From assembly GCF_001885905.1 (NCBI RefSeq), contig NZ_JXKM01000003.1, forward strand, positions 1 through 64,000: a stretch of DNA of 64,000 nucleotides, in the 5' to 3' direction. Shown in pieces: positions 23,374 to 32,162 of the stretch. The notes under the pieces are model-generated. The model saw only the letters and a program-made list of their open reading frames with translations, had not been told where the DNA came from and ran no database searches. This DNA is from Enterococcus devriesei. Lineage in GTDB: Bacteria > Bacillota > Bacilli > Lactobacillales > Enterococcaceae. Every line of letters begins with the position of its first letter. Within the stretch, counting starts at the first letter, position 1. The position numbers and the translations under genes were made by a program.

Positions 23374-23570
23374 GCTTTTCTTGTATATTTTCCATCTTCA
23401 CGATCTTCGAAAGTCATGAAATAGCCATTCGTAATTCTTGTTTCATAAACGTGATGGCAATTAGGACATTCAACCGGCATCGCTTCTTTTGGATGCTCTT
23501 GAACGTTCAATACTTCATCAACAAAAAAATGGGTGCCACAGTTTGGACACTTTAATGGTTTTTCTAACAT
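23364..23570 (-). CDS. Small zinc-ribbon protein, 68 residues
   Basis: From ATG 23570 (AGAGGG eight bases upstream): MLEKPLKCPNCGTHFFVDE and VECPNCHHVYETR give two CxxC pairs, so it binds one zinc. The frame stays open to 23711, but this would overlap the RNase J2 terminator and lacks a ribosome site. Downstream of rnjB, separated by a hairpin. Unknown function. Confidence 0.6.
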   Translation of the reverse strand: MLEKPLKCPNCGTHFFVDEVLNVQEHPKEAMPVECPNCHHVYETRITNGYFMTFEDREDGKYTRKAGE

Positions 23571-23644
23571 TTGACCAGCCCTCTCTAACAATTCTTCTCC
23601 TCTTATCATACTCCTTTTTGCCAAAAAAATTGAGTGGAAAGTAT

Positions 23645-23683
23645 TAAAAAAACTTCTCAAGTCATCGTGGACTTGAGAAGTTT
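23645..23683 (-). terminator. Terminator of rnjB
   Basis: Perfect stem AACTTCTCAAGT/ACTTGAGAAGTT, followed on the minus strand by seven T. Confidence 0.8.
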
Positions 23684-23694
23684 GAGCTTTTTGC

Positions 23695-25374
23695 CTATTT
23701 ACGACGACCACGACGCTGATTGGCTTCCATGATCACCGGTAAGATCACCGGACGACGTTTCGTTTGTTCAAACAAGTAACGACTCAAATGATCGCGAATG
23801 TCTTGTTTCAATTTGCTCCATTCAAAATCATCGGAATGCAAATGCTTTTCAACAATCTCGCTTGTCGCTTCTGCACTCTCTTTGATCAAATCACGGCTAG
23901 CCTTGATATAAACAAAACCACGTGACGTAATTTGCGGAGCTGAGACAATTTTTTTCAGTCTACGATCGATCGTCACCACGATGACAAAAATCCCGTCATC
24001 AGATAAGACTTTGCGATCCCGCAAGACAATATTACCAATATCTCCGACACCGATCCCATCAATCATGATATTGTCAGCTGGAACACTGCCAGCGGTGCTC
24101 ATGTGCTTGTTCTTATATTCCAACACATCGCCGCGACCAGTAATAAAAATATCTTTGAAAGGTATGCCCAACTCATTGGCCAAGCTTGCGTGAGCCGCTA
24201 ATTGACGATATTCTCCTTGGACCGGAATAAAATATTTCGGTGCCATAAAGCTCATCATTAACTGTAAATCTCGCGGATTGGCATGACCAGAAACCCGCAA
24301 GTTTTCAGAGATGCTCTTGACGATTCCCCCTGCTCGATAGATCATGTCTTCCGTTTTCGCTACCGTTGTTTCCATGGCGATCGTTGGGGTTGTAGTGATG
24401 TAAACTAAATCCCCATCTTCGATCTTCACATTGCGATGAGAACCATTCGCCATTTTTTGTAAGGACTTAATTGGTTCACCCATCCGACCAGTTTCTAATA
24501 TAATCAATTCTTCTGGCTGATATTTTTTCATTTCCTTGATGGTCACTAAAATATCTTCTGGTACTTCTACTTTATTCAAGCGCATCGCTGTTTTGATGAT
24601 CCGATCCAAGTCTTGCCCGGTCAAGACAACTTTACGACCTGCTTTTTCAGCGGCATTCAAGATTTGTTGAATCCGTTGTAAATTACTGGCGACAGAAGCG
24701 ACGACGATCCGACCATTCCATTCATTGATGGTGTCATAGACTTCGCCAGCGATTTCCCGCTCAGAAGCAACTTGAATCGCATTCTCTGCATTCGATGATG
24801 AACTTAGCAAGGCTAGTACACCTTCTGAACCAATCTCGGCTAAACGACGATAGTTCGTCGCATACATCGGAATTGCCGTTGGATCGAATTTGAAATCACC
24901 CGTATAAACAATACTTCCTTCATTCGTCTTCAAGCTGATCCCCACTGAATCTGGAATCGTGTGAGTCGTCCGGAAGAAGCTGATTACCGCCGTGCCAAAA
25001 TCAATTTCCGTGTGCTCATCAATCACATGGAAGTCCTTAAACCCTTTACTTTCATCGTTTTGATCCACATTTAATTTCGCCAATTCGATCGTTAACTCCG
25101 TACCAAAAACCGGTACAGCCACTTCTGATACCAAATAGGGCAAGGCTCCGATCGCGTCTGCATGTCCATGAGTTAAAAAGACTCCCGCAACTCGGTCCGC
25201 ATTTTCAATTAAATAGGTAAAATCAGGAATCACAACATCGATCCCTAACAATTCATTTTCTGGATACTTCAGTCCGCAATCGAGGACAAAAATATCATTA
25301 TCCACTTCAACCGCGTACATGTTTTTACCATTTTCACGTACACCGCTGAAAGGAATTATTTTGATTGTACTCAA
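23695..25374 (-). CDS. rnjB: Ribonuclease J2
   Basis: 559 residues of metallo-beta-lactamase, beta-CASP and C-terminal domains. The metal motif reads HGHADAIGALPY: the second His of the HxHxDH motif is Ala, as in RNase J2 proteins, which act mainly as partners of RNase J1 in 5'-end mRNA decay. Other motifs (GDFKFD; SGHANPRDL) are present. I start at the TTG at 25374, eight bases after GAGAGG; the GTG at 25383 has no space for a ribosome site. J1 itself is not in the window. Confidence 0.85.
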   Translation of the reverse strand: MSTIKIIPFSGVRENGKNMYAVEVDNDIFVLDCGLKYPENELLGIDVVIPDFTYLIENADRVAGVFLTHGHADAIGALPYLVSEVAVPVFGTELTIELAKLNVDQNDESKGFKDFHVIDEHTEIDFGTAVISFFRTTHTIPDSVGISLKTNEGSIVYTGDFKFDPTAIPMYATNYRRLAEIGSEGVLALLSSSSNAENAIQVASEREIAGEVYDTINEWNGRIVVASVASNLQRIQQILNAAEKAGRKVVLTGQDLDRIIKTAMRLNKVEVPEDILVTIKEMKKYQPEELIILETGRMGEPIKSLQKMANGSHRNVKIEDGDLVYITTTPTIAMETTVAKTEDMIYRAGGIVKSISENLRVSGHANPRDLQLMMSFMAPKYFIPVQGEYRQLAAHASLANELGIPFKDIFITGRGDVLEYKNKHMSTAGSVPADNIMIDGIGVGDIGNIVLRDRKVLSDDGIFVIVVTIDRRLKKIVSAPQITSRGFVYIKASRDLIKESAEATSEIVEKHLHSDDFEWSKLKQDIRDHLSRYLFEQTKRRPVILPVIMEANQRRGRRK

Positions 25375-25514
25375 AATATCCACCTCTCTAGTTCTCTTTT
25401 ATTTATTTTATCTTTCGTCTCAGCGTGCTCAGACCCCGAAATCAGTACGGTCTGTGCCAATACTCATAAGCTATTATACATGATTTTTTCTGAAAAACCA
25501 TTGATTAAGAGAAA

Positions 25515-25735
25515 GGTGCAGTGGACTTGTCCAGCTTCTGAGCAACAAGACGGAACTTTCGATAAATCGTTCCTCAGATTTAACAAAAGTTTTGCTTGTT
25601 GTCGAAAAAGCTAGTCCACGGAACCAGACAGCTAGAAACGTATAGTGGACTCATCCAGCTTTTGTCCGTTCTACTTCGCGTTTTTATTGCGACTAATGGA
25701 ATGGTATGCGCTACGAAAATCAAATTTATTTTTCC
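25515..25735. repeat. Dispersed intergenic repeat, copy A
   Basis: Two modules also occur, diverged and in the other order, at 55042-55250. The shared parts are AAAGCTAGT with CGGA around 25605-25635 and ACTCA-CAGCTTTT to ATGGTATGCG-ACGA-AATC around 25645-25733. Within the copy GTGGACT and AGTCCAC form a long-range inverted pair. Confidence 0.5.
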
Positions 25736-25766
25736 CATTTAAAACCGCATACTGCCGTCATCAAGC

Positions 25767-25810
25767 AAAAGAAAAAGCCTATGACTGGAACCAGTCACAA
25801 GCTTTTTCAG
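25767..25810 (-). terminator. Terminator of asd
   Basis: Stem AAAAAGC-TGACTGG/CCAGTCA-GCTTTTT just behind the asd stop region. Confidence 0.7.
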
Positions 25811-25816
25811 ACTTTA

Positions 25817-26863
25817 TTATTCAAATAGACCCATCGCATACATCGTCTCAGCAATCTGCAAGGAATTCCAAGCAGCGCCTTTTAATAAATTATCAGAGAC
25901 CACCCACAAATGAACACCCTTTTCTTCATCTGGATCTTTGCGAATGCGTCCCACGAAGGTTTCTTTTTTTCCGACACTATTTAAAGCTTGTGGATAAATT
26001 TGCTGACTCGGATCGTCTTCCAGAACTGCGCCAGGTGCCTTAGCGATCAGCGCTTTGATTTCTTCTACCGTTGCTGTTTTTTCCGTTTCAATGTAAACCG
26101 ACTCTGAGTGTCCTGTAATTACAGGAATCCGAACGCAAGTCGCCGAGACTTTAATGCCGTCATCCGCCATGATTTTCTTCGTTTCATTGATCATCTTCCA
26201 CTCTTCGTTAGTGTAGCCCGCGTCAGTAAAGACATCAATCTGTGGCAGCGCGTTAAAAGCAAGTGGGTAATGTTTCTTGTCTCCACCGCTCGGTAAAATA
26301 TCTGCTGTCCATTCACTTACTGGTTTCTCTGCTAAATAATCCCGAGTCTGTTGTTTCAATTCTTCCACCGCTTGATTACCCGCTCCCGACACCGCTTGAT
26401 AGGTGGAAACAATGACTCGTTTTAGACCAAAGACTTGGCGGATCGGTTCTAAGGCCACCATCATTTGAATCGTTGAACAATTCGGATTCGCGATAATTCC
26501 GTGGTGCTCTCTTAAAGCCTCAGGATTGACCTCAGGGACTACCAATGGCACTTCCGGGTCCATCCGAAAATGACTCGTGTTGTCTACCACGACTGCTCCT
26601 CGTTTCACGGCCTCTGGAGCAAACTTCGCCGAAATCCCGCCGCCGGCTGAAAACAATGCTAAATCGATTCCCTCAAAAGAATCCGCTACTAATTCTTCAA
26701 TCGTTTGAGGCTCTCCCTTAAATGAAAGTTGCTTCCCTGCTGAACGCTTGGAAGCTAAGAATTTTACTACTCCCAATGGCAATGAACTGTCTTCTAGCAT
26801 TTTAATCATTTGTGTTCCTACAGCACCGGTAGCGCCGACAATCGCAACATTCATTTTTCTCAT
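25817..26863 (-). CDS. asd: Aspartate-semialdehyde dehydrogenase
   Basis: 348 residues. NADP-binding GATGAVG at the N-terminus, catalytic Cys in [10 protein letters not shown] and a substrate-binding segment [16 protein letters not shown]. The enzyme makes aspartate semialdehyde, the branch point to lysine/diaminopimelate (cell wall) and to threonine and methionine. Start chosen at ATG 26863; a GTG at 26872 lacks a ribosome site. Stands alone with its own terminator; other pathway genes are not in the window. Confidence 0.95.
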   Translation of the reverse strand: MRKMNVAIVGATGAVGTQMIKMLEDSSLPLGVVKFLASKRSAGKQLSFKGEPQTIEELVADSFEGIDLALFSAGGGISAKFAPEAVKRGAVVVDNTSHFRMDPEVPLVVPEVNPEALREHHGIIANPNCSTIQMMVALEPIRQVFGLKRVIVSTYQAVSGAGNQAVEELKQQTRDYLAEKPVSEWTADILPSGGDKKHYPLAFNALPQIDVFTDAGYTNEEWKMINETKKIMADDGIKVSATCVRIPVITGHSESVYIETEKTATVEEIKALIAKAPGAVLEDDPSQQIYPQALNSVGKKETFVGRIRKDPDEEKGVHLWVVSDNLLKGAAWNSLQIAETMYAMGLFE

Positions 26864-27169
26864 CGTAATCACTCTTTCGCTTCACATTTTTTTAATATTC
26901 TACCATAATCCCTCCGAAACGCAAGAAACTTTTATTATAACCTGTTTGAATCTTTATAATTAGAAAAAATCCTTTAAATATCTTCCAATGTAATCATTTT
27001 TAACTTTCTTTTTAAAATAATTAGACCTATTTAATAAACATTAAACCACTTTATTACCCGAAATATTGTAAAATAAATTAAAAAAACACGTTTTTTTGAA
27101 TATTTTTATTGTGATTTTCTAATAAAAGATTTAGAATTAATATGTAAGCGTTATTCACAGGAGGCCACT
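26864..27169. other. AT-rich divergent region between asd and the TPR regulator
   Basis: No gene seen. It must carry promoters for both directions; AGGAGG for the plus-strand gene is at 27160-27165. No clear operator found. Confidence 0.5.
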
Positions 27170-27988
27170 ATGGATGTTAACGGGTATATCATTAGACAAA
27201 AGCGCGAGAAAGAAAAATTGAATAAAGACGCCTTTGGAACGATTTGCTCCCCAACTGATTTGGAAGTGATCGAAGAGACCAACGAAGGCATTTTGGAGGT
27301 TATTTTAGATCTCTGCACAACATTAGAGATTCCTTATCAACAAGCTTTCCCAGAAAGCATTCTTTTAGTAGAAGATTCTTTATTAGATATTGTTCGCGGT
27401 CTGCATTTGCGCCAGCAATACTCAGCTGTCTTAGATTTATTAGACACCTTTGGTAAAAAAATAAACTATCAGAATGCTCGTATCGTGGGGCATCTAATGT
27501 ATTTCCGTGCCTACGCAAATTTATTCGGCAACCAAGACCCGCAAAAAGCCATCCATTATTTCCAACGAGCCTACACCCTTTTTCGTGATGAACGACGCTA
27601 TGAGCTAATGGTTTTGAAAGGCTTAGCCACTTGTTATCAAGCAAATGAAGAAAATAAGCGCGCGCGGATCTTTTTTGAGCGCGTCAAACACATGGAGGAT
27701 GAAATGAAAACTCAAAAACAGTTAGGCCCATCTTATTATCAAGCCGCTTGCTTTTTCGCTGATCGAGGCAATCAAGAGAAAGCCCGTGCTATTTGTGACG
27801 AAGGCATTGAAACGTTATTGGAAGTCAACATGACTGACGGCTTAGAAGAGCTTTACTTTGAAAAAGCGATCATTCAAGACGACCAAAGAGAACAAATCGA
27901 ATTGTTGAAGCAAGCCGATTATTACGCGAAACTAAATGAGAATCTTAGTTTGAAACAAATGATCAACGAAAAATTGAATAGAATTTAA
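27170..27988 (+). CDS. TPR-repeat regulator (RRNPP-like) with degenerate HTH
   Basis: 272 residues. The N-terminus MDVNGYIIRQKREKEKLNKD begins like an Rgg/PlcR-type HTH, but the recognition helix region is shortened and charged and the HTH is not convincing. From about 75 the protein consists of tetratricopeptide-type helix pairs (KAIHYFQRAYTLFRDERRYEL; KARAICDEGIETLLEVN), the part that binds signal peptides in RRNPP proteins. No small peptide gene is obvious beside it. AGGAGG precedes the ATG. It may have become a protein-protein adaptor or may still bind DNA. Confidence 0.6.
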   Translation: MDVNGYIIRQKREKEKLNKDAFGTICSPTDLEVIEETNEGILEVILDLCTTLEIPYQQAFPESILLVEDSLLDIVRGLHLRQQYSAVLDLLDTFGKKINYQNARIVGHLMYFRAYANLFGNQDPQKAIHYFQRAYTLFRDERRYELMVLKGLATCYQANEENKRARIFFERVKHMEDEMKTQKQLGPSYYQAACFFADRGNQEKARAICDEGIETLLEVNMTDGLEELYFEKAIIQDDQREQIELLKQADYYAKLNENLSLKQMINEKLNRI

Positions 27989-28037
27989 AAAAACACTGAG
28001 ACAGGTCCAATTTCACTACCTGTCTCAGTGTTTTTAA
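27987..28037. terminator. Bidirectional terminator between TPR regulator and MFS gene
   Basis: Stem AAAAACACTGAGACAGGT/ACCTGTCTCAGTGTTTTT, nearly perfect, with A-run and T-run on either side. Confidence 0.85.
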
Positions 28038-28047
28038 TTACTAATCG

Positions 28048-29280
28048 TTATTCAACGACACTTGTACTCTTTTCAGTATTCTTAACCCCGCGGATTTTTG
28101 CCGGCTTATCTGGATGATAAAAAATCATGTACAGTACCGCTACGATTATCGGGATGACTGCACAAAAGATATACAAATGCTGATATGAACCAAGCATTCC
28201 TTTTATGGCACCTAAGAAATACGGACCTACCCCAAGTCCCAGATCCAAACCGATAAAGTACGTGGATAAAGCAACTCCGATTCGAGCCTTCTCGACTAGT
28301 TTTAAAGTGACCGCTTGTCCATTAGCCATGAATGTTCCATAGCCTAGACCGATAAACGCACCTGCCACCAGCAGGATCGGTGCATTCGTAGCGATAGCCA
28401 AAAGAATCAGACCAATCGTTAAACAGATAAAACTTGGATACATCACCGCATTTTCTCCATGTTTATCAAAGATTTTCCCCGACATCGGTCTTGTCAAGGT
28501 TACTACCAACGCATAGACCACAAAGAAGAAAGCCCCTGTAGTCACTAAGTGTAATTGATCGGCGTAAATCGACAAAAAGCCTAATACACTTGAATAAGCG
28601 ATCCCAATCAGAAATGCAATTCCAGCAATGAATACTACCTTTAACTCAATAAAACTTTCTAAACTAAAGGTATTAATTTTTGCTCGATGTTCTTCTGATA
28701 AAACAATGTTGCTGACATCAAATTTAAAGCAGGCCAGCATAGTAATAAAAGCAAGTACCACTGCGAGGATAATGATGGCTTTGAATCCGACTAATGGCAA
28801 CAGCAGCAACCCGATAAAAGGACCGATAGCGGCGGCCAAACTGGTACTTAATCCGTAGTAATTGATCCCTTCCCCGTACTTAGCTTCAGGAATATAAGCA
28901 GTAACAATCGCATTGGCCGCTGTAGAAACCGCCCCGTAGCCAAACCCATTCAAGAAACGAACGCCGTCTAAAATTAAAATATTGCTACTGATTAAATAAG
29001 CTGCTGTCGTAATCAGGTAAAACAGCGCGCCATAGCGTAAGACTGCTCGACGCCCGAATAATTCCAATTTCTTTCCAATGTATAGACGTGCCAACAATGT
29101 ACCAATGATATAAATCCCGACTGCAAAACCAGCTTGAGCTGTTGATGCGCCTAAACTTTGCGTTGCATACTTTGCCGTGATCACAACAAAACAATAGTAA
29201 ACTAAAAAAACAACAAAATTGATCAATGTAATCGTAATAAATCCTTGATTGAATAACTTTTCTTTTCCTTTAATTTTCAT
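28048..29280 (-). CDS. MFS transporter (12 membrane helices)
   Basis: 410 residues, start MKIKGKEKLFNQGFITITL. The membrane pattern has about 12 helices with motif A-like LARLYIGKKLELFGRRAVL between helices 2 and 3. Family members include sugar and drug exporters; no substrate can be inferred. It is the second gene behind a 96-residue gene (13 bases apart), a likely two-gene operon. Confidence 0.85.
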   Translation of the reverse strand: MKIKGKEKLFNQGFITITLINFVVFLVYYCFVVITAKYATQSLGASTAQAGFAVGIYIIGTLLARLYIGKKLELFGRRAVLRYGALFYLITTAAYLISSNILILDGVRFLNGFGYGAVSTAANAIVTAYIPEAKYGEGINYYGLSTSLAAAIGPFIGLLLLPLVGFKAIIILAVVLAFITMLACFKFDVSNIVLSEEHRAKINTFSLESFIELKVVFIAGIAFLIGIAYSSVLGFLSIYADQLHLVTTGAFFFVVYALVVTLTRPMSGKIFDKHGENAVMYPSFICLTIGLILLAIATNAPILLVAGAFIGLGYGTFMANGQAVTLKLVEKARIGVALSTYFIGLDLGLGVGPYFLGAIKGMLGSYQHLYIFCAVIPIIVAVLYMIFYHPDKPAKIRGVKNTEKSTSVVE

Positions 29281-29293
29281 TACCTACTTTCAT

Positions 29294-29584
29294 CTAATAC
29301 GCGAAGCTTTCACTTAATTTTTTAAGCTCGGAAATTTTTTCTGCAACTTTATTGTAATTCGACGGATACCGATCAACTGCTTGGCTCACAAACAAATCCC
29401 GGGTATGATCAAACTCTTCCAAAAAACTGTCATACCGATCATTTTGATCTCGTAGTTCCTCACTTCTTAACATCAAGGCATTTTGATACGCGTCATTTAA
29501 AAAAATCAAAACTGCTTCTTTATCAAACCGAACCTTATATGCTGATTCCAACCGTTCGATCATTGCGTATGTCCATTTGTTCAT
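29294..29584 (-). CDS. Hypothetical helical protein, 96 residues, partner of MFS gene
   Basis: Soluble, charged, helical protein (MNKWTYAMIERLESAYKV; VAEKISELKKLSESFAY). AAGGAG lies before the ATG. It is directly upstream of the MFS transporter gene in the same direction. No domain recognised; it could be a regulator or accessory of the transporter. Confidence 0.55.
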   Translation of the reverse strand: MNKWTYAMIERLESAYKVRFDKEAVLIFLNDAYQNALMLRSEELRDQNDRYDSFLEEFDHTRDLFVSQAVDRYPSNYNKVAEKISELKKLSESFAY

Positions 29585-29796
29585 AGATAACCACTCCTTA
29601 TATTTCCAAACGTTCTAGCGACTAGACTATTTGGTTTGTTTGACTTACCTGAACGATTATACGGATAAAAAGAAAAGAAAAAATCAGATTTCATGTTAGG
29701 AAAAGTCTTTGCAAAATCCTAGCAAAAAAAGATATTAACATTTGTTAATATCTTTTCTATGCATATTTTTTTATAAAACTAATCGGTGCATATGAT

Positions 29797-30492
29797 ATGA
29801 TATTCTCAGCAAACAACGGAAGGACTACAGACAAATTGAATAATCTAGCCTTAACAGACTACTTAGCACAGAAAAATTTCCCTATCGTCACGAAAGAATA
29901 CAAAAAATATTTACTCTATGAAGGAATCCAAGATCACCACGTCTACATTTTGAAAAGTGGTGTCATCAAAACCAGCGTCATCTCAAAAGACGGCAGAGAA
30001 TTCAATTTAGAGTACATCAACGATCTCGAAGTAGTCTCATTACTAAAGGACGAATATTCTCAATTTATCGATGCTCCCTTCAATATTCGCGTAGAATCAG
30101 CCAAAGCAGAGCTTTATCAAATTGATCGTATCGAATTTTGGAAAGACATCAATCAGAATTTTGATCTGCAAATTTATGTTAAAAACTATTATCGTGAACG
30201 GTTGATGAAATCTATGAAGCGTACTCAGCAAATGCTGATGAATGGGAAGTTTGGAGCCGTTTGTACTCAAATCTATGATCTATATGACAAATTTGGAATT
30301 GAAGTACATGAAGGTGTTTTGATTGATTTTGTTGTGACCAACGAAGATATCGCCCATTTTTGCGGGATCAATGCGGCGAGTAGTGTCAGCCGTATCATGA
30401 ATCAGTTAAAAAGTTGTGGTGCGATCAAGATGCACAACCGAAAAATATTAGTTAAAAATATCGAACTGATTAAAGATAATATTATATTTTAA
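29797..30492 (+). CDS. Crp/Fnr-family transcription regulator
   Basis: 231 residues. A cyclic-nucleotide-binding-like beta roll occupies about 25-140 (VYILKSGVIKTSVISKDGRE), a dimer helix follows, and the C-terminal winged helix is about 160-230 with TNEDIAHFCGINAASSVSRI as HTH. There is no Cys cluster for an iron-sulfur centre. It belongs near the PrfA/Ers group of Firmicute Crp-like regulators. The ATG at 29797 lacks a ribosome site and overlaps a possible -10; a TTG at 29836 (GGAAGGA upstream) is an alternative start. Divergent from the MFS operon. Confidence 0.8.
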   Translation: MIFSANNGRTTDKLNNLALTDYLAQKNFPIVTKEYKKYLLYEGIQDHHVYILKSGVIKTSVISKDGREFNLEYINDLEVVSLLKDEYSQFIDAPFNIRVESAKAELYQIDRIEFWKDINQNFDLQIYVKNYYRERLMKSMKRTQQMLMNGKFGAVCTQIYDLYDKFGIEVHEGVLIDFVVTNEDIAHFCGINAASSVSRIMNQLKSCGAIKMHNRKILVKNIELIKDNIIF

Positions 30493-30495
30493 AAA

Positions 30496-30575
30496 CACTT
30501 CTGCCAAAAAAGTTCAACCAAAGAAACGCCCCACTGTTCTCTAGTTTTAGGAGCGTTTTTCTGGTTGAACTTTTT
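30496..30575. terminator. Bidirectional terminator
   Basis: Arms AAAAAAGTTCAACCA and TGGTTGAACTTTTTT plus inner AAACGC/GCGTTT. Serves the Crp gene (+) and the L,D-transpeptidase gene (-). Confidence 0.8.
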
Positions 30576-31984
30576 TAAATCTCCGTTCCGTATTCCACCG
30601 GCTTATCAAATTCTCCCGGTGCTTCATCATAAATATGTCCATAAATAAAAACCGGCATCCCAATAAAACTATATTTATAGATTTTCGCCACTTCTACCTT
30701 AGGTGTGTTGACGCAGCCATAACTACCTAAATCCGTTTTAAACGCACCCGGCTGCCCAAAATATTGCAGCTTGTGGTCTGTGTCGTGGAGACCAATTTCC
30801 GTAATGGTCTGACCATGGCTTAGTAGCGGCATCCAATAATCAACCGGCACATTGTATGTCCCATCGCCAGTCGTTAAAACGCCGCTTAAATCGACATTCC
30901 GCCGTTTGTCCATGATCGTATGAAACCCTGGGACTGTAGCGGTACCTTTTGCATAACGCCCGGTAATTACGTCCGTCTCAACCACCATCTCGCCTTTGTT
31001 AAAGCAATACATTTTTTGATTATCTAAGTCCACTTCTACATAATTCTGAGTGATGTGTAAAGGCTGCTTTTTCGTTTCCCCTTGAATGACCAGCGAAATC
31101 TCACTAGTCTTTGGCTGTTTCAATTCTTTCCGCATTTTTTTCGCTGATTGCTTGATATCAATAAACCAACCGTAGTTGCCAACATTTTTATAGCGCAGCG
31201 TTTGCCCATGAACATTTGTAAAGGTTACCTTTTTGTAAATTGTTGAATACTCTTTTTCCAAATTCGCCACCCATTGAGTGATCTGCGCGTCATCAAAATT
31301 TCCTTGATCATCAGTCAGCCCCACTAATATCGGTGCCGTCACAGGAATCTTTTTTTTATTCACTGTTACGTTAATTTTTCGATCAGTCAACGCTTGAAGT
31401 TTCTGAAGGACTTTCTCTTTTTTTAAATCTTTGGTCGTTACTTCTGCTTTGCGATAAAAGTCACTCAAGTTATATTCTGGCTGTAATTCACCGTTCTTCA
31501 GATCTTTCCATAATTTCTTTTTGATGTGTGACGAATCGATGGCGGTCCCCTCTTTTTCCGACTGAATCGCAAACTGTTTATTTTGATAAATGACTTTCGC
31601 GTTTCCCGGCATTTTTCCGACCGGGAAAGTTGTCTGATTGACGGCGTCAATCACTCGTTCGTGCGCGTCTTTTTTTATCGGCAGACTAAGCTGACCTTTA
31701 CGAATATTCTTTTTTAGATAGTCATTAGTTATTGCATAGGGTTCGGCGATCTGAATGCTTCTCCTTTGTTTTTTCTCAACCATTTTTATTTCTACTTGTT
31801 TAGTTTCTGCTTTTACTTTTGCTGCCGCCTTACTAACTGAAAGTCCGCCTACTTCAACATTTGCAACGGTTGAACCAAAGAAGAAATGCGAGCCAAAATA
31901 CAGATAGATCGATAAAAAAAACATCATTGCCCCCGCAACGATTCCAACAATCACCAACACCCTTTTATTTTCATACTCCTTCAA
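30575..31984 (-). CDS. L,D-transpeptidase, YkuD type with N-terminal membrane anchor
   Basis: 469 residues. A basic start and one membrane helix (VLVIVGIVAGAMMFFLSIYL), a long extracellular region with a Peptidoglycan-binding-4-like part (about 60-330), and a C-terminal YkuD domain with HDTDHK and the catalytic Cys in SYGCVNTP (usual form SHGCVN). It forms 3-3 cross-links in peptidoglycan; the Enterococcus faecium homologue Ldt-fm gives resistance to ampicillin by bypassing D,D-transpeptidases. Single gene; TTG start. Confidence 0.88.
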   Translation of the reverse strand: MKEYENKRVLVIVGIVAGAMMFFLSIYLYFGSHFFFGSTVANVEVGGLSVSKAAAKVKAETKQVEIKMVEKKQRRSIQIAEPYAITNDYLKKNIRKGQLSLPIKKDAHERVIDAVNQTTFPVGKMPGNAKVIYQNKQFAIQSEKEGTAIDSSHIKKKLWKDLKNGELQPEYNLSDFYRKAEVTTKDLKKEKVLQKLQALTDRKINVTVNKKKIPVTAPILVGLTDDQGNFDDAQITQWVANLEKEYSTIYKKVTFTNVHGQTLRYKNVGNYGWFIDIKQSAKKMRKELKQPKTSEISLVIQGETKKQPLHITQNYVEVDLDNQKMYCFNKGEMVVETDVITGRYAKGTATVPGFHTIMDKRRNVDLSGVLTTGDGTYNVPVDYWMPLLSHGQTITEIGLHDTDHKLQYFGQPGAFKTDLGSYGCVNTPKVEVAKIYKYSFIGMPVFIYGHIYDEAPGEFDKPVEYGTEI

Positions 31985-32084
31985 CCATTTTCACCCGCTT
32001 TATCAACATTAATTATTCATATTATAAAACGAACAAGCATTATTTTATTTAAAAATCTCAATAATTAATAATATTTAACATTTT

Positions 32085-32140
32085 TGGTGAAAAAAAGCGA
32101 TTTTGAATCTGCTATGAGATTCAAAATCGCTTTTTAAAAA
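32085..32140 (-). terminator. Terminator of pflB
   Basis: Stem AAAGCGATTTTGAATC/GATTCAAAATCGCTTT with a T-run on the minus strand. Confidence 0.8.
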
Positions 32141-32162
32141 TTGCTTCATCCTAAAAGGATTA

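Larger units (their letters stand above)
25384..25816. other. Gene-free stretch upstream of rnjB, with dispersed repeat
   Basis: Holds a minus-strand TATAAT near 25478 and a leader hairpin (CAGACC/GGTCTG around 25430-25455) for rnjB, then a complex repeat element of about 220 bases (25515-25735), then the asd terminator. No protein-like frame is seen. Confidence 0.6.
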
